Shown: positions 17,440 through 27,884, counted from the stretch's first letter. The stretch is 64,000 bases of DNA from Enterobacter asburiae (GCF_008080435.1 NZ_VRKN01000002.1:522204-586203); one strand, 5' to 3'. The notes: a model not told the origin generated them from the sequence alone. Numbers and translations: made by a program.

Positions 17440-20400
17440 TCAGGCAAAGATGCCGCATCGCTGCGCGTGTAAAATAAGATGCGCTTTATCATGAGCTGGA
17501 TTTATCGCCAGAAGTTGCTGCATCGCCCTCTGGCTCGCCGGGATGTCTCCCAGCCCCAGATGCCCCAGCGCCTCAATAAACAGGCAGTGCTGCTGGTGTT
17601 GCGGCGTCGCAGGCGTATCGAGAACCACCAGATCCGGAAGCGATACGGCAAAGAAATCGGCTTCGGGAATATCGTTGCGGTGATGCTCAACCCATTCCAG
17701 GAAGTGGCGGAAGTGCTGTTCTGCCTCTGTCGTGTGACCACCGGCCCGAAGCGCCATACCCTGCCAGAAGAGATAGTCAGCGGGCTGGTCGTTATAGTAG
17801 CGACCCGCGTCCAGCGTTACGCCGCCACGCGAGGCATGCTGGAAGTACATTTGCGCCTGCTGCAGGTCGCCCTTTTGTGCCGCGCAGACGCCCTGCAAAT
17901 AGCGAATGTCATTATCCGTCTGACCCGGCAGGCGCCCCTCTCCCAGGTTATGCGGATAATGAAGCGCATCCTCCAGCAGACACACAGCCGTGGTGATGTC
18001 ATTCCCGACGATGGCCTCTAACGCCCGGTGCATTTGGTTGAGCAGGTATTGCCCGGTAACCTTGCCCTCGCCGCCCTCCCATGGATGAAACTGACGGGTC
18101 TGCAGGATCTTCGCGGCGGCGGAATAATGTCCCTGACTATTCCACAGGCTCAACAGCTCCGCGGTGAGATCGTCACGACGCAGAACGACCTGCTGGCGAG
18201 AGTCGAGCATACTCAGGCGCTCATTCACCGCCGTGGCCGCCAGTTTTTTCAGATAATCCAGTTCAAAGAGAAAACGAGCATTATCCGGCTCAGCATCAAC
18301 TGCCCGCTGCAGGCAGGCCAACGCAGTGTCTTTGTCGTGCTGTTTATTCCAGGCGTAGATCCCGAGCAGTCGGTGCGCAGGTGCATAGTCCGGCAGTTGT
18401 GTTAGGGTCTCGCGCCAGCATGAAACCGCCTCGTCATACCGGCGTTTGCTGTACCAGAAACAGCCAAGCAGATACCCGGCAAAGGCATCGTCTTTAAGGG
18501 TTTGCAGCATCTGAACTTCATCAGGCGTATTGGGGAAACGGACATGCAGTGCATGACAGCGCTGCGCTGCGGCCAGTAAGGCCTGCCGCACGTCGGCCTG
18601 ACAGGTGAGTGATACTTGCCATAACAACGGAAGGGTTTCGTGGCAGTCCAGCAACATCAGGACGTTGAGTGCATCCTCTTTGCGCCCCAGGGAGACCAGC
18701 CACCCGGCCAGCATGCTGGCGTTGACCCCGCGACGCCCGGTGACCTGCAACAGCTTCTCCTCTGAAGCGGTGTCCTGTGCGATCAGCCAGCGCGCGCAGT
18801 GAAGCGCATAGCTCAGTGGGTAGTGCGTCAGACTCTGACTGATGAAGTCGAGCGCCTCTTCCTGCTGACCGCAGTCGCAGAGTGCCAGCGCCTTAAGCCC
18901 CATTGCCAGATGGTTTGCCCCATTCACCTGCAGGCTAACAGTGACTTTTTCAAGAGCCTCTTTGGCATCGCCGCGCTTCATTGCCAGACGCGCCAGCGCC
19001 CAGAATGCCGCATCCCGACAGTTACCGCTCCAGGACGCTTTAAAGTAGTGATCCCATGCCCCCGTCTCATCTCCCTGCCGCTCAAGCGACGTAGCCAACA
19101 GCATACTGGCCTCACCGTCACGCGGATTTTTATTCAGTTGATGAGCACGCACCAGCGCGGCGCGGGCGCACTGCTCTGCCTGCGTCCAGTCGGCAGCGTT
19201 AAACGCCAGCGTGCCCAGGGCAACATTGTTGCGATAATCGTTGGGATCGAGCTCAACCGCACGGCGGTAATAGTCAGCGGCAAAGCGGCTCGCATGGTTG
19301 TACTGTTCCAGATGCTGCCCAATAAAATAGAGTTCATCCGCGTTAGTGATGTTTTCAGGCATCGCCGGGGCGCGAGCCGGATCGGGCAACGCCGTTTCCT
19401 GCATCTCATGCTCCTGATAGTGCAGCAGCGTCCGGCCCTCAGCGGTCTTAACCGTCATGGTTAAACGCTGTGGATAGTTATCCGGCAAACTTTGTTGCCA
19501 GCTCTCCCCCGGCGCCAGCGTCAGAGGAGCTTCAAAGATGGGCTGCCGATCGGCACTCACATCAACCAGAATGTTGTCCAGCGGCGCGATGGCATAGATC
19601 CCCAGCTGTAGCTGTTGCGACGCTCTCACCAGCTTTATCGTCAGTTGAGTGTTGGCGTTTTGCACCATCCCCAGATCGCTGTAGGGAAGGAAATTCTGAA
19701 CAAAGATCTTCTCTTCAAACGGTGCGAGCCAGGTGAAATCTGGCTGATTGTCGGTGAACACACCTGTCATCAGTTCGATGTAGGGGCCATTTTCGTCGGT
19801 CAGGTTGCGGTCCCACGCCTGGCCAAAATCACCATATCCCCAGCTCCACTGCTTTTTGCCTGGTGAAATGTGGTGATCGGCAACATGCAGCAGACCGCCT
19901 TGTTCATCATGATGGTATGCCCCGACAAAATCGTAATCTGATTTCTCTGCCATGTAAGAGGTAGGAACAGGCACATTCCTGTAACGCGAAATATCGACCC
20001 CGGCCGAGTAGTCCACCTTATAGTAAGTGCCTGTGGCAATCGGGAAAGCGGAGACATCACGTTTGCCATGATCGAACACGGCCGTGACATCCGGCGGGAA
20101 GACGCTCTGATGCGCATCACCGCCTTTGACGGCAGGATTTGCCCACCACAGAAAATGGCGTGGGGTCGCATTGCCGTTAAAGACTTTGCCGGTGATTTCG
20201 ATCAGCGCGCGATCGGGGTAAAGCGTAAAGCCGGTCATCACCTGCAGTCCACGCATGGGCTCCACTTCGCCCATCCAGACGGTTTGCGCACCGTTTTCAC
20301 CCGCCTGAAGGGTAAAATCAACGGGCTTAAACGTGGTTGGGCGATGGTGCTGCGGCCAGTTAAACTCAATTCCGCCGGAGATCCACGGCCCAAGCAGCCC

Positions 20401-20715
20401 CACCAGCGCGGGTTTCACCACGTCGTTGTAATAGACGAAATCGCGCTGCTTCACTTTATCGTAAGCGCGATGAATACGGCCGCCCAGTTCAGGCAGTAGC
20501 ATCACGCGAATAAAATCATTCTCCAGCCATACCGCCTGATAGTCGCGCATTTCGCGCTCGCCGGTCAGCGTATCAATGACCCCGTAAGGGTACACCGCGC
20601 CTGAGGAGCCCTGATAGACGCGCTTCTCCAGAAACATGGGATTAGGATCTTCTGCCCCTGTCGTCCACGTAGGAAGGGTTACCGTTTCTTGCCATACCTT
20701 AACTAAGCCGTGCAT
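17440..20715 (-). CDS. yphG: DUF5107 domain protein with TPR repeats, YphG
   Basis: A 1091-residue cytoplasmic protein, as long as E. coli YphG. The N-terminal 350 or so residues form the DUF5107 domain, a mutarotase-like beta-sandwich (LPELGGRIHRAYDKVKQRDF, GGIEFNWPQHHRP, WANPAVKGGD). From about residue 460 to the end are many tetratricopeptide repeats, for example AADYYRRAVELDPNDYRNNV. No signal peptide is visible. Its biochemical function is unknown; carbohydrate binding or processing is inferred from the fold and neighbours. The ATG at 20715 is chosen because GGAGAG lies five bases upstream; a GTG four codons earlier overlaps that ribosome site. It is divergent from yphH. Confidence 0.88.
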   Translation of the reverse strand: MHGLVKVWQETVTLPTWTTGAEDPNPMFLEKRVYQGSSGAVYPYGVIDTLTGEREMRDYQAVWLENDFIRVMLLPELGGRIHRAYDKVKQRDFVYYNDVVKPALVGLLGPWISGGIEFNWPQHHRPTTFKPVDFTLQAGENGAQTVWMGEVEPMRGLQVMTGFTLYPDRALIEITGKVFNGNATPRHFLWWANPAVKGGDAHQSVFPPDVTAVFDHGKRDVSAFPIATGTYYKVDYSAGVDISRYRNVPVPTSYMAEKSDYDFVGAYHHDEQGGLLHVADHHISPGKKQWSWGYGDFGQAWDRNLTDENGPYIELMTGVFTDNQPDFTWLAPFEEKIFVQNFLPYSDLGMVQNANTQLTIKLVRASQQLQLGIYAIAPLDNILVDVSADRQPIFEAPLTLAPGESWQQSLPDNYPQRLTMTVKTAEGRTLLHYQEHEMQETALPDPARAPAMPENITNADELYFIGQHLEQYNHASRFAADYYRRAVELDPNDYRNNVALGTLAFNAADWTQAEQCARAALVRAHQLNKNPRDGEASMLLATSLERQGDETGAWDHYFKASWSGNCRDAAFWALARLAMKRGDAKEALEKVTVSLQVNGANHLAMGLKALALCDCGQQEEALDFISQSLTHYPLSYALHCARWLIAQDTASEEKLLQVTGRRGVNASMLAGWLVSLGRKEDALNVLMLLDCHETLPLLWQVSLTCQADVRQALLAAAQRCHALHVRFPNTPDEVQMLQTLKDDAFAGYLLGCFWYSKRRYDEAVSCWRETLTQLPDYAPAHRLLGIYAWNKQHDKDTALACLQRAVDAEPDNARFLFELDYLKKLAATAVNERLSMLDSRQQVVLRRDDLTAELLSLWNSQGHYSAAAKILQTRQFHPWEGGEGKVTGQYLLNQMHRALEAIVGNDITTAVCLLEDALHYPHNLGEGRLPGQTDNDIRYLQGVCAAQKGDLQQAQMYFQHASRGGVTLDAGRYYNDQPADYLFWQGMALRAGGHTTEAEQHFRHFLEWVEHHRNDIPEADFFAVSLPDLVVLDTPATPQHQQHCLFIEALGHLGLGDIPASQRAMQQLLAINPAHDKAHLILHAQRCGIFA

Positions 20716-20768
20716 GCCGCTCTCCACTAAATGAAATAGAGTAAAAACAGGAATGGCTCGAGTTTATA

Positions 20769-20804
20769 GCGTGAATTTGCTGTTAAAATGCGCATCGTTC
20801 ACGC
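20769..20804. promoter_or_regulatory. Candidate operator between yphG and yphH
   Basis: A perfect 7-bp inverted repeat, GCGTGAA (20769-20775) and TTCACGC (20798-20804), with 22 bases between. It lies in the 113-base divergent gap, 25 bases before the yphH start. ROK regulators bind palindromes near their own start, so YphH is the natural candidate. No binding data are known to me. Confidence 0.4.
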
Positions 20805-20828
20805 AATACAGTTAAGGGAGTTAAGTAT

Positions 20829-22022
20829 ATGTTGCGACCAGGTTTAAATAATGCCCGGGTTCGTCAGGCTAATAAGGTGATATTTCTGTCGCATCTGTGG
20901 CGTGAAAAACAACTGAGTAAATCGCGCCTGGCGCAACTGACGGGACTGTCGATCCCGGCGGTGAGCAACATTCTTGAAGAGCTGCTTGATGAGGGACGAA
21001 TCAGCCATTCAGCTGAAAAATTGAGCGCGCGCGGCCTGAACAGCGGGAGCTATCAGATCCCTGCGCAGGGTGCATGGACTCTGTGCATGGCCGTTTCTCC
21101 TACCAGCATTGAATGTCAGCTTGCGGATGCGCGCCTCCTGGCAGTGGGCGATCTTCAGCATATCACCATCCATGCACCTGACCCGCAGGCGCTTCTCAGT
21201 GAGATAGCAACCTGCTGGCGTGAGTACCATCAACGCTATCCGGAGCAGCGCATTAACCTGGCGCTGGGCGTACACGGGCAGGTCGACCCGGTCACCGGAG
21301 TCTCGCAAACCATGCCGCAGGCACAATGGAAAACCCCGGTGGAAATGAAATACCTGCTAGAAGATCGGTTAAAAACCCACATCAGAATAGATAACGACTG
21401 CGTGATGCTGGCGCTGGCGGAAAAGTGGCAAAACCGTGGGGCGGAGCAGGATTTTTGCGTCATCAACGTCGACTACGGTATTGGCTCATCTTTTGTGATA
21501 AACGATCAGATTTATCGCGGTAATCTGTATGGCAGCGGTCAGATTGGCCACACCATTGTAAACCCGGACGGCAACGCCTGTGACTGTGGCCGATACGGTT
21601 GCCTTGAAACCATTGCCTCGCTGAGCGCCCTGAAGAAGCAGGCCAGCATCTGGTTGAAAACACAGCCGGGCGCAGATTTCTCACCGGACCAACTCACAAC
21701 CCGTGCGCTGATCCACGCCTGGCATCAGGGGGATATTCGGGTTCAGGCATGGGTAGAAAATGCGGCGAATGCGATCGGTCTGAGTCTGTATAATTTTCTG
21801 AATATCCTGAATATTAATCAGATATGGCTCTACGGACGCAGCTGTGCGTTTGGTGAAAGGTGGCTCAATGCCATCACGCAGCAGACCGGGTTTAACCCTT
21901 TCGACAAAAACGATGGACCGGGGATAAAAGCAACGCATATTAGTTTTGGGCAACTTACCCGCGCGCAGCAAATTCTGGGGATTGGTTATTTATATGTGGA
22001 ATCGCAGTTGAGCGAATCATGA
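20829..22022 (+). CDS. yphH: ROK family transcriptional regulator YphH (NagC/Mlc-like)
   Basis: A 397-residue regulator with an N-terminal winged helix-turn-helix ([20 protein letters not shown], about residues 29-50) and a C-terminal ROK sugar-sensing domain. The ROK zinc site [10 protein letters not shown] (about residues 251-260) is intact, and [20 protein letters not shown] is the phosphate-loop region. The glucokinase-like catalytic Asp motif is weakly represented, which suits a sensor rather than a kinase. It is divergent from yphG and very likely controls yphG-permease-yphB. The ligand is not known. Confidence 0.9.
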   Translation: MLRPGLNNARVRQANKVIFLSHLWREKQLSKSRLAQLTGLSIPAVSNILEELLDEGRISHSAEKLSARGLNSGSYQIPAQGAWTLCMAVSPTSIECQLADARLLAVGDLQHITIHAPDPQALLSEIATCWREYHQRYPEQRINLALGVHGQVDPVTGVSQTMPQAQWKTPVEMKYLLEDRLKTHIRIDNDCVMLALAEKWQNRGAEQDFCVINVDYGIGSSFVINDQIYRGNLYGSGQIGHTIVNPDGNACDCGRYGCLETIASLSALKKQASIWLKTQPGADFSPDQLTTRALIHAWHQGDIRVQAWVENAANAIGLSLYNFLNILNINQIWLYGRSCAFGERWLNAITQQTGFNPFDKNDGPGIKATHISFGQLTRAQQILGIGYLYVESQLSES

Positions 22023-22110
22023 CTGGCATTTTTATGAAAAAAAGCTGAATGGCGAGCTGTCGGTTTGTGTAGTAGCTTTAAAGCAGGTCCCACCGAAAAA
22101 AGAGCCTGCT

Positions 22111-22533
22111 ATGAACACCCTACGCTATTTTGATTTTGGCCAGTCTCGTAACCTGTTATTGCTGATTGCCCGTATCGCCATCGTTGTCCTGTTTATTATT
22201 TTTGGCTACCCGAAACTGACGGGGTTTAGCGGCACCGTACAGTACATGACGTCGCTCGGTGCTCCCATGCCCATGCTGGCCGCCATTATTGCCGTGGTGA
22301 TGGAGGTGCCCGCCGCTATTCTGATCGTGCTCGGTTTTTTCACCCGCCCCATCGCGGTGCTCTTTGTGTTTTATACGCTGGGAACCGCAGTAATTGGACA
22401 CCATTACTGGGATATGACGGGTGATGCTGTCGTACCCAACATGATTAACTTCTATAAAAATGTGAGTATCGCTGGCGCCTTTATTTTGCTGGCGATTGTG
22501 GGACCGGGGGCCATCTCCCTGGACCGGCGTTAG
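22111..22533 (+). CDS. yphA: DoxX family inner membrane protein YphA
   Basis: A 140-residue membrane protein with four hydrophobic segments, nearly identical to E. coli YphA (ends in [10 protein letters not shown]). DoxX-family members occur with quinone or redox proteins, but YphA itself has no established role. In E. coli yphA is on the other side of the locus, beside yphB; here it sits next to yphH and glyA on the plus strand, so the locus has been rearranged. A bidirectional terminator follows. Confidence 0.92.
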   Translation: MNTLRYFDFGQSRNLLLLIARIAIVVLFIIFGYPKLTGFSGTVQYMTSLGAPMPMLAAIIAVVMEVPAAILIVLGFFTRPIAVLFVFYTLGTAVIGHHYWDMTGDAVVPNMINFYKNVSIAGAFILLAIVGPGAISLDRR

Positions 22534-22539
22534 CCGATA

Positions 22540-22569
22540 AAAAAAAGGCCGCAAGCGCGGCCTTTTTTA
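22540..22569. terminator. Bidirectional terminator between yphA and glyA
   Basis: A-run, stem GGCCGC, loop AAGC, stem GCGGCC, T-run TTTTTT. Both strands have a U-rich tail, so it can end both yphA and glyA transcripts. Confidence 0.93.
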
Positions 22570-22588
22570 TTTCTGCAAAGCAGAGGAA

Positions 22589-23842
22589 TTATGCGTATAC
22601 CGGGAAGCGCGCGCAGATATCCAGAACTTTACCTTTGACGCGCTCGATAACCGCTTCGTCATTGATGTTGTCCAGAACGTCACACATCCAGCCAGCCAGC
22701 TCTTTCACTTCAGCTTCTTTGAAGCCGCGACGCGTCACAGCCGGAGAACCGATACGGATACCGGACGTCACGAACGGGCTCTTCGGATCGTTTGGCACGC
22801 TGTTTTTGTTCACGGTGATGTTGGCGCGGCCCAGGGCAGCGTCAGCTTCTTTACCGGTCAGATTTTTATCAACCAGATCCAGCAGGAACAGGTGGTTTTC
22901 AGTCCCGCCGGAGACCACTTTGTAGCCACGGTTCAGGAACACTTCCACCATCGCTTTGGCGTTCTTAGCAACCTGCTGCTGATAAACCTTGAACTCTGGC
23001 TCCATCGCTTCTTTCAGCGCCACCGCTTTTGCGGCGATAACATGCATCAGCGGGCCGCCCTGCGCGCTTGGGAATACCGCAGAGTTCAGTTTTTTGTACA
23101 GCTCTTCGTCACCGCCTTTCGCCAGGATCAGGCCACCGCGTGGACCCGCCAGGGTTTTGTGGGTGGTGGTGGTCACAACGTGAGCGTGTGGAACCGGGTT
23201 CGGGTAAACGCCAGCGGCAATCAGGCCCGCAACGTGCGCCATGTCAACGAACAGGTAAGCGCCGATGCTGTCTGCGATTTCACGCATTTTTGCCCAGTCA
23301 ACGATACCGGAGTATGCAGAGAAGCCACCGATGATCATCTTCGGTTTGTGCTCTTTAGCCTGCTTCGCCATGTCTTCGTAGTCAATTTTACCGGACTCAT
23401 CAATACCGTAAGGGATGATGTTGTACAGTTTGCCGGAGAAGTTAACCGGGGAGCCGTGAGTCAGGTGACCGCCCTGCGCCAGGTTCATACCCAGAACGGT
23501 ATCGCCCGGCTGCAGCAGCGCGGTGTAGACCGCGAAGTTAGCCTGAGAGCCAGAGTGCGGCTGCACGTTCGCGTAGTCAGCGCCAAAAAGTTCTTTCGCA
23601 CGGTCGATAGCCAGCTGCTCAACGATATCAACGTACTCGCAACCGCCGTAGTAGCGTTTGCCCGGATAACCTTCAGCGTATTTGTTGGTCAGCTGAGAAC
23701 CCTGCGCCTGCATGACGCGTGGGCTGGTGTAGTTTTCGGAGGCGATCAGTTCGATGTGCTCTTCCTGACGTACTTTTTCCTGCTCCATAGCCTGCCACAG
23801 TTCGGCATCATAATCGGCAATGTTCATTTCACGCTTTAACAT
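22589..23842 (-). CDS. glyA: Serine hydroxymethyltransferase
   Basis: A 417-residue PLP enzyme that converts serine and tetrahydrofolate to glycine and 5,10-methylene-tetrahydrofolate, the main source of one-carbon units. The PLP lysine is in [16 protein letters not shown] (about residue 229). Length and sequence match E. coli GlyA, and the start [16 protein letters not shown] is the E. coli start. A PurR operator lies about 120 bases upstream, consistent with repression by purines. Divergent from hmp. Confidence 0.98.
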   Translation of the reverse strand: MLKREMNIADYDAELWQAMEQEKVRQEEHIELIASENYTSPRVMQAQGSQLTNKYAEGYPGKRYYGGCEYVDIVEQLAIDRAKELFGADYANVQPHSGSQANFAVYTALLQPGDTVLGMNLAQGGHLTHGSPVNFSGKLYNIIPYGIDESGKIDYEDMAKQAKEHKPKMIIGGFSAYSGIVDWAKMREIADSIGAYLFVDMAHVAGLIAAGVYPNPVPHAHVVTTTTHKTLAGPRGGLILAKGGDEELYKKLNSAVFPSAQGGPLMHVIAAKAVALKEAMEPEFKVYQQQVAKNAKAMVEVFLNRGYKVVSGGTENHLFLLDLVDKNLTGKEADAALGRANITVNKNSVPNDPKSPFVTSGIRIGSPAVTRRGFKEAEVKELAGWMCDVLDNINDEAVIERVKGKVLDICARFPVYA

Positions 23843-23959
23843 CCGCATCTCCTGACTCAGCTAACAAGTAAATTTTGGCCTGAAAAGGCAGTCCTGTTGG
23901 ACGACGGGCAACAGTATAACTGATTAGTTCTGTGATAACAGGTCTTGACAAACGATTTT

Positions 23960-23975
23960 ACGCAAACGTTTTCCT
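23960..23975. promoter_or_regulatory. PurR operator upstream of glyA
   Basis: The 16-base ACGCAAACGTTTTCCT matches the PurR consensus ACGCAAACGTTTGCGT except in the last four positions, of which three differ. On the minus strand it reads AGGAAAACGTTTGCGT, very close to the E. coli glyA site. It is in the 304-base glyA-hmp gap (23843-24146), which otherwise holds the two promoters. Confidence 0.82.
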
Positions 23976-24072
23976 GCGCGCCACGCAAGGGTTTGAGGAA
24001 TAAAGCTCTCGCCATTTAAAGCGGATTTCTTTTCAGGTTTGTGATGCATATTTTTCATCTTGCAAAGAACCA

Positions 24073-24120
24073 TTTACAACGCAGGGGTATTTTTTATAAG
24101 ATGCATTTAAAATACATCAT
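24073..24120 (+). promoter_or_regulatory. hmp promoter with NsrR operator
   Basis: A probable -35 TTTACA (24073-24078) and -10 TATAAG (24095-24100) are 16 bases apart. An NsrR palindrome spans 24098-24120: AAGATGCATTT, one base, AAATACATCAT. It overlaps the -10 element, so NsrR would block transcription until nitric oxide damages its cluster. The same arrangement controls hmp in E. coli and Salmonella. Confidence 0.88.
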
Positions 24121-24146
24121 TAAAGTCACATCAGAAGGATGCGCTC

Positions 24147-25337
24147 ATGCTCGACGCTCAAACCATCGCTACCGTTAAAGCCACCATTCCCCTGCTGGTG
24201 GAAACCGGCCCTAAACTCACCGCCCATTTCTACGATCGCATGTTCACGCACAACCCGGAGCTCAAAGAAATTTTCAACATGAGCAACCAGCGTAACGGCG
24301 ATCAGCGCGAAGCGCTTTTCAACGCCATCGCGGCCTACGCCAGCAACATCGAAAACCTGGCGGCATTGCTGCCTGCGGTGGAAAAAATCGCCCAGAAGCA
24401 CACCAGCTTCCAGATCCAACCCGAGCAATACAACATTGTCGGCGGCCACCTGCTGGCGACGCTGGACGAGATGTTCAGCCCGGGCCAGGAGGTGCTGGAC
24501 GCGTGGGGTAAAGCCTACGGCGTGCTGGCAAACGTGTTTATCAACCGTGAAGCCCAGATCTACAGCGAAAACGCCAGTAAAAATGGCGGCTGGGAAGGCA
24601 CGCGCGCGTTCCGCATCGTCGAAAAAACCCCGCGCAGCGCATTGATTACCAGCTTTGAATTTGAGCCGGTGGACGGACAGCCGGTTGCCGATTACCAGCC
24701 GGGACAGTATCTGGGCGTGTGGCTGAAACCTGAAGGTTTCCCGCATCAGGAGATCCGCCAGTACTCCCTGACCCGCAAACCAGACGGTAAAGGCTACCGC
24801 ATCGCGGTGAAGCGTGAGGACGGCGGTCAGGTATCCAACTGGCTGCATAACGAAGCCAGCGTGGGTGACGTGGTGCATCTGTCCGCGCCGGCGGGCGATT
24901 TCTTCATGGCCGTTGAAGCGAATACCCCGGTTACGCTGATCTCTGCAGGCGTCGGCCAAACGCCAATGCTGGCGATGCTCGATACGCTGGCGAAAGCAAA
25001 CCACGGTGCGCAGGTCAACTGGTTCCACGCTGTGGAAAACGGCAACGTGCACGCCTTTGCGGATGAAGTGAAAACGCTCGGGGCGACCCTGCCACGTTTC
25101 ACCGCGCACACCTGGTATCGCCTGCCGTCGGATGCAGACCGCGCAGCCGCACGCTTTGACAGCGAAGGTCTGATGAATTTAAGCCAGATGGAAGGGGCGT
25201 TTAGCGCGCCGGACATGCAGTTCTACATCTGTGGACCGGTGGCGTTTATGCAGTATGCCGCGAAGCAGCTGGTTGAGTTAGGCGTGAATAAAGACAGCAT
25301 TCATTACGAATGTTTCGGGCCGCATAAGGTGCTGTAG
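24147..25337 (+). CDS. hmp: Nitric oxide dioxygenase (flavohemoglobin) Hmp
   Basis: A 396-residue cytoplasmic enzyme that oxidises nitric oxide to nitrate with NAD(P)H and oxygen. The globin domain covers residues 1-140, with proximal His85 in [20 protein letters not shown]. The FAD domain follows ([20 protein letters not shown]), and the NAD domain ends the protein ([39 protein letters not shown]). The NsrR operator upstream fits induction by nitrosative stress. A strong terminator follows. Confidence 0.98.
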   Translation: MLDAQTIATVKATIPLLVETGPKLTAHFYDRMFTHNPELKEIFNMSNQRNGDQREALFNAIAAYASNIENLAALLPAVEKIAQKHTSFQIQPEQYNIVGGHLLATLDEMFSPGQEVLDAWGKAYGVLANVFINREAQIYSENASKNGGWEGTRAFRIVEKTPRSALITSFEFEPVDGQPVADYQPGQYLGVWLKPEGFPHQEIRQYSLTRKPDGKGYRIAVKREDGGQVSNWLHNEASVGDVVHLSAPAGDFFMAVEANTPVTLISAGVGQTPMLAMLDTLAKANHGAQVNWFHAVENGNVHAFADEVKTLGATLPRFTAHTWYRLPSDADRAAARFDSEGLMNLSQMEGAFSAPDMQFYICGPVAFMQYAAKQLVELGVNKDSIHYECFGPHKVL

Positions 25338-25339
25338 TG

Positions 25340-25368
25340 AAAAAGCCCCTCGTTCGAGGGGCTTTTTT
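25340..25368 (+). terminator. hmp terminator
   Basis: Stem AGCCCCT, loop CGTTCG, stem AGGGGCT, then T7. It starts a few bases after the hmp stop, and the A-run on the left also makes it usable from the other strand. Confidence 0.93.
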
Positions 25369-25370
25369 TC

Positions 25371-25401
25371 GCCGGGTGGCGCTGCGCCTTACCCGGCCTA
25401 C
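25371..25401. repeat. Single REP unit
   Basis: GCCGGGTGGCGCTGCGCCTT followed by ACCCGGCCTAC; one copy of the same REP unit that is paired at 1964 and 9105. It lies between the hmp terminator and the 3' end of glnB. Confidence 0.85.
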
Positions 25402-25417
25402 AAAACCGTTGGCAATG

Positions 25418-25765
<348 letters not shown>

Positions 25766-25821
25766 TTAAACTCTTGCCTGTAAGCAGCCTCGTAATCGAT
25801 TGCTCACAGTACCATACGGCA

Positions 25822-27159
25822 TTACTCTTTAAAATCGTTTGCTTCCAGCTCGTGGCGCGACAGCAGCTTGTAGAACTCGGTGCGGTTGCGTCCGGCCATG
25901 CGCGCCGCGTGGGTCACGTTGCCTTTGGTGATCTGCAGCAGTTTGCGCAGATAGTTAAGCTCGAACTGATTCCGCGCTTCCGCAAACGTCGGCAACGCCG
26001 TGTTTTCCCCTTCCAGCGCCTGCTCGACCAGCGCGTCGCTGATGACGGGTGAAGACGTCAGCGCCACGCACTGCTCAATCACGTTCACCAGTTGCCGCAC
26101 GTTTCCCGGCCAGCTGGCGGTCATCAGACGTTTCATCGCATCGGTGGAAAACGCGCGCACGAACGGTTTATGGCGGTCTGCCGCCTGGCGCAAAAGATGG
26201 TTTGCCAGCAGCGGAATATCTTCCGCACGCTCGGCCAGCGCAGGGATCTTCAGGTTCACCACGTTCAGGCGGTAGTAGAGATCTTCACGAAACTCATTAC
26301 GCGCCATCACTTTGGGTAAATCCCGGTGGGTCGCGGAGATGATCCGCACGTTAATGTCGATATCGCGGTTGCTGCCGAGCGGCCTGACTTTTCGCTCCTG
26401 CAAGACGCGCAGCAGTTTAACCTGCAGCGGCGCGGGCATGTCACCAATCTCATCGAGGAACAGCGTGCCGCCTTCCGCCGCCTGGAACAGCCCTTCACGG
26501 CTGCTTACCGCGCCGGTGAAGGCACCGCGCGCATGACCAAAGAGTTCGGATTCAAGCAGTTGCTCCGGCAGCGCGCCGCAGTTAATGGCGATAAAGGCAT
26601 TTTTACTGCGCGGGCTGGCGTTGTGGATCGCCTGCGCCAGGATCTCTTTCCCGGTCCCGCTCTGGCCGTTAATCAGCACACTGACGTCCGATTGCGCGAC
26701 CATCCGCGCCTGCTCAAGCAGGCGCAGCATAATGGGGCTGCGCGTCACGATAGATTCACGCCAGGCATCATCTCCGGAAGGGGCAGCATGTTCCAGCGCA
26801 CTATCGATGGCTTTATAGAGCGCGTCTTTGTCCACCGGCTTGGTCAGGAAGCTGAATACCCCCTGCTGCGTCGCGGCAACCGCATCCGGGATCGACCCGT
26901 GCGCCGTCAGGATAATCACGGGCATACCCGGCTGCTGCTTCTGGATCTCCGCGAACAGCTGCAGGCCATCCATTTCGTCCATCCGCAGGTCGCTTATCAC
27001 CAGATCGATTTTCTCGCGGCTGAGGATCTTCAACCCCTCCAGCCCGCTTTCAGCGGTCACGACGCTGTAGCCTTCACTCACCAGACGCATCCCCAGCAGC
27101 TTTAACAGCCCGGGATCGTCATCCACCAGTAAGAGATGGGCAGGTTTACGGCTCGTCAT
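25822..27159 (-). CDS. glrR: Response regulator GlrR (QseF), sigma54 activator
   Basis: A 445-residue response regulator. The receiver domain has the phosphorylated Asp at 57 (DLVISDLRMDEMDG). The AAA+ domain has Walker A GQSGTGKE, the sigma54-contact loop GAFTGA and Walker B GGTLFLDEIGD. The C-terminal helix-turn-helix is GNVTHAARMAGRNRTEFYKL. In E. coli it activates the glmY small RNA from a sigma54 promoter, and this window holds glmY with three matching GlrR sites. The start overlaps the qseG end by 14 bases. Confidence 0.97.
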   Translation of the reverse strand: MTSRKPAHLLLVDDDPGLLKLLGMRLVSEGYSVVTAESGLEGLKILSREKIDLVISDLRMDEMDGLQLFAEIQKQQPGMPVIILTAHGSIPDAVAATQQGVFSFLTKPVDKDALYKAIDSALEHAAPSGDDAWRESIVTRSPIMLRLLEQARMVAQSDVSVLINGQSGTGKEILAQAIHNASPRSKNAFIAINCGALPEQLLESELFGHARGAFTGAVSSREGLFQAAEGGTLFLDEIGDMPAPLQVKLLRVLQERKVRPLGSNRDIDINVRIISATHRDLPKVMARNEFREDLYYRLNVVNLKIPALAERAEDIPLLANHLLRQAADRHKPFVRAFSTDAMKRLMTASWPGNVRQLVNVIEQCVALTSSPVISDALVEQALEGENTALPTFAEARNQFELNYLRKLLQITKGNVTHAARMAGRNRTEFYKLLSRHELEANDFKE

Positions 27160-27862
27160 GCTTCACATCCTCTTGTTTCGGCGTATCGCTGTCCGGTACA
27201 GCGGATGAGCTCCCCGGCTGATATTTACGCGACGAGAGCTGTCTTTCGATATCGGTCAGGTTCTCCAGCTTACGCGTCGTGGTATCCAGCTCGGTACGTA
27301 AATGTTGCTGCTGTTGACGCAGCGTATCAAGCTCGCTGTCGGTTGACTGTTGCAGCTTGCTGTAGCGGGAGCGCTCTTCAGACAGTTGAAGCTGTAATGT
27401 CTGCCCATCGCGCCAGAGCTGGTATACCGGGCGTACCTGCACGGGAAGATTGACCACAAACGTGTCCAGTCGGGTCACATTGACGCGGCGTTCAACGGGG
27501 GTGATTTTCGCATCTGCGAGTAAAATCCCACGCTTGAACGCGTCCTGCCAGGTGTCGTCATCCAGCATCGCCGCCTTCGAGCGGGCGTCTACCGGCGCCA
27601 GACGCTGGGCGCAATCTATTCCACGCAACCAGAACAGCGGGTTGCTTTCAACGTCATGTCCTGACAGGTTCCAGATGTCGTCACAGCGGGTTGAGAGGAA
27701 ATCTGCCAGCTGCTTATCGGGCCATTTATCTTCTTGTTTATCGCTAATTGCACTTTGTGGCGCATGGGAAACACACCCTGCCAGAAATAAACAGGGCAGG
27801 CTCAGGCGAAGCGTGTTGCAGGAAAACACCGCGCGTACGGCGCGGAAAAAGACGTGTGACAT
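27146..27862 (-). CDS. qseG: Outer-membrane lipoprotein QseG
   Basis: A 238-residue lipoprotein encoded between the kinase and regulator genes. The signal peptide ends in the lipobox LAGC, with the lipidated Cys at residue 30. The middle region is rich in coiled coil (KLQQSTDSELDTLRQQQQHL), and the C-terminus is polar. In E. coli QseG contacts the GlrK (QseE) kinase and modulates it. The start MSHVFFRAV aligns with the E. coli start; an ATG seven codons earlier (27883), one base after the glrK stop, is also possible. Confidence 0.88.
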   Translation of the reverse strand: MSHVFFRAVRAVFSCNTLRLSLPCLFLAGCVSHAPQSAISDKQEDKWPDKQLADFLSTRCDDIWNLSGHDVESNPLFWLRGIDCAQRLAPVDARSKAAMLDDDTWQDAFKRGILLADAKITPVERRVNVTRLDTFVVNLPVQVRPVYQLWRDGQTLQLQLSEERSRYSKLQQSTDSELDTLRQQQQHLRTELDTTTRKLENLTDIERQLSSRKYQPGSSSAVPDSDTPKQEDVKHDEP

Positions 27863-27884
27863 ACTCACCAGACATAGATTCATT

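Noticed and set aside
22892..23839. Open frame of 315 codons antisense to glyA
   Set aside because: Shadow of glyA; no family features, no ribosome site, and glyA itself is intact on the other strand.
23990..24060. MetR sites for glyA and a second NsrR site
   Set aside because: TGATGCATATTTTTCATC looks partly like both, but the half-site spacing fits neither consensus.
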